From positions 263,492 to 327,491 of the forward strand of contig JAINUF010000028.1 in the NCBI GenBank assembly GCA_029718625.1: a stretch of 64,000 bases of DNA, given 5' to 3'. The position numbers and the translations under genes were made by a program. The DNA comes from Synaphobranchus kaupii. Its lineage: Eukaryota; Chordata; Actinopteri; Anguilliformes; Synaphobranchidae. Below are positions 63,455-64,000 of this stretch, piece after piece (within the stretch, counting starts at the first letter, position 1; each line of letters starts with the position of its first letter). The notes under the pieces are model-generated. The model saw only the letters and a list, made by a program, of their open reading frames with translations, had not been told where the DNA came from and did no database searches.

Positions 63455-64000
63455 TTGCAGAGAGAGAGTTAGCGGAGCGGCTCTCGGACCCGGAACCACA
63501 GTCATGAGTTAATCAGGACAACACGATAATTAACAATTGAATGATTGTTGGATTGTTGCCTGATTGCTTTGACAGTGAGCCTGGGCTTTAAAGGAGGGAA
63601 GCCGGAGATGAAAGGGGGCTGGCCGATGACGGCAGAGGACGAAGAAACGTCTGAGTCAAACCGTAGTCAGCGAATTCACGAGAAACCAATAAAGTGTTTG
63701 GTGTGAACCACAATTTCCCGTGTACTGCCTGTTCTTCCTTTAAATTCCCCGTACGGGCCACCACTGTGGCAAGATCGAGTGCCACCCTTGCGGTTTGACT
63801 CAGACGTTTCTTCGTCCTCTCCCGTCATCGGCCAGCCCCCTTTCATCTCCGGCTTCCCTCCTTTAAAGCCCAGGCTCACTGTCAAAGCAATCAGGCAACA
63901 ATCCAACAATCATTCAATTGTTAATTATCGTGTTGTCCTGACTAACTCATGACAGCTGTGGTTCCGGGTCCGAGAGCCGCTCCGCTCACTCTCTCTCTGC
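63455..64000. mobile_element. Foldback element, truncated by the window edge
   Basis: Left arm 63,455-63,663 and right arm 63,793-64,000 are inverted complements of about 205 bases: GCAGAGAGAGAGTTAGCGGA against TCCGCTCACTCTCTCTCTGC, GACGAAGAAACGTCTGAGTC against GACTCAGACGTTTCTTCGTC. The loop is about 130 bases and contains CAATAAAGTGTTTGGTGTGA. The right terminus may lie outside. Confidence 0.88.

Overview
This 64 kb window is nuclear DNA from a ray-finned (teleost-type) fish. The protein-coding genes are vertebrate genes split by GT-AG introns. The DNA between and inside them is full of typical fish repeats: Tc1/mariner ends (one with the Sleeping-Beauty-type direct repeats), hAT and TTAA-target foldback elements, a Ty3/gypsy LTR element, an I-clade LINE tail, TG microsatellites and long minisatellites. 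I cannot narrow the species from the sequence alone.

Layout. About 1-13.5 kb holds the 3' end of a plus-strand gene. An exon near 2.3-2.5 kb encodes the conserved muscleblind-like (MBNL, best match MBNL3) C-terminal segment. Several candidate 3' exons follow, among three large tandem arrays (1-455, 3171-4837, 5586-6055). fam199x lies on the minus strand from 28.3 to 17.6 kb in six coding exons that join into a complete 373-residue protein, convergent with the MBNL gene. commd5 starts 2.6 kb away in the opposite direction (head to head), plus strand 30.9-41.4 kb, seven exons, complete 207-residue protein. From 41.6 to 49.8 kb is a transposon cluster: a deleted Tc1 element, a piggyBac-like element keeping only the C-terminal cysteine-rich part of its transposase, and, sharing the same TTAA, a long-inverted-repeat element that contains a broken gypsy retrotransposon. 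The last gene is a LONRF family RING-LON ubiquitin ligase (best match lonrf3), plus strand from 54.5 kb. Eleven coding exons (694 codons) are present and the terminal exon lies beyond the window. The right end (61.2-64.0 kb) is a Tc1 element split by other insertions, ending in a foldback repeat cut by the window edge.

How the genes relate. They do not form one pathway: MBNL proteins regulate RNA splicing, FAM199X is poorly characterised, COMMD5 belongs to the Commander endosomal recycling complex, and LONRF proteins are ubiquitin ligases. Three of the four (MBNL3, FAM199X, LONRF3) have human counterparts on the X chromosome, which supports the paralogue choices and suggests a conserved linkage group. 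I found no new enzymatic or defence system. The most unusual material is the set of competing 3' ends of the MBNL gene, including a 23-nt microexon that switches reading frame, and the nested TTAA and foldback transposon architecture.
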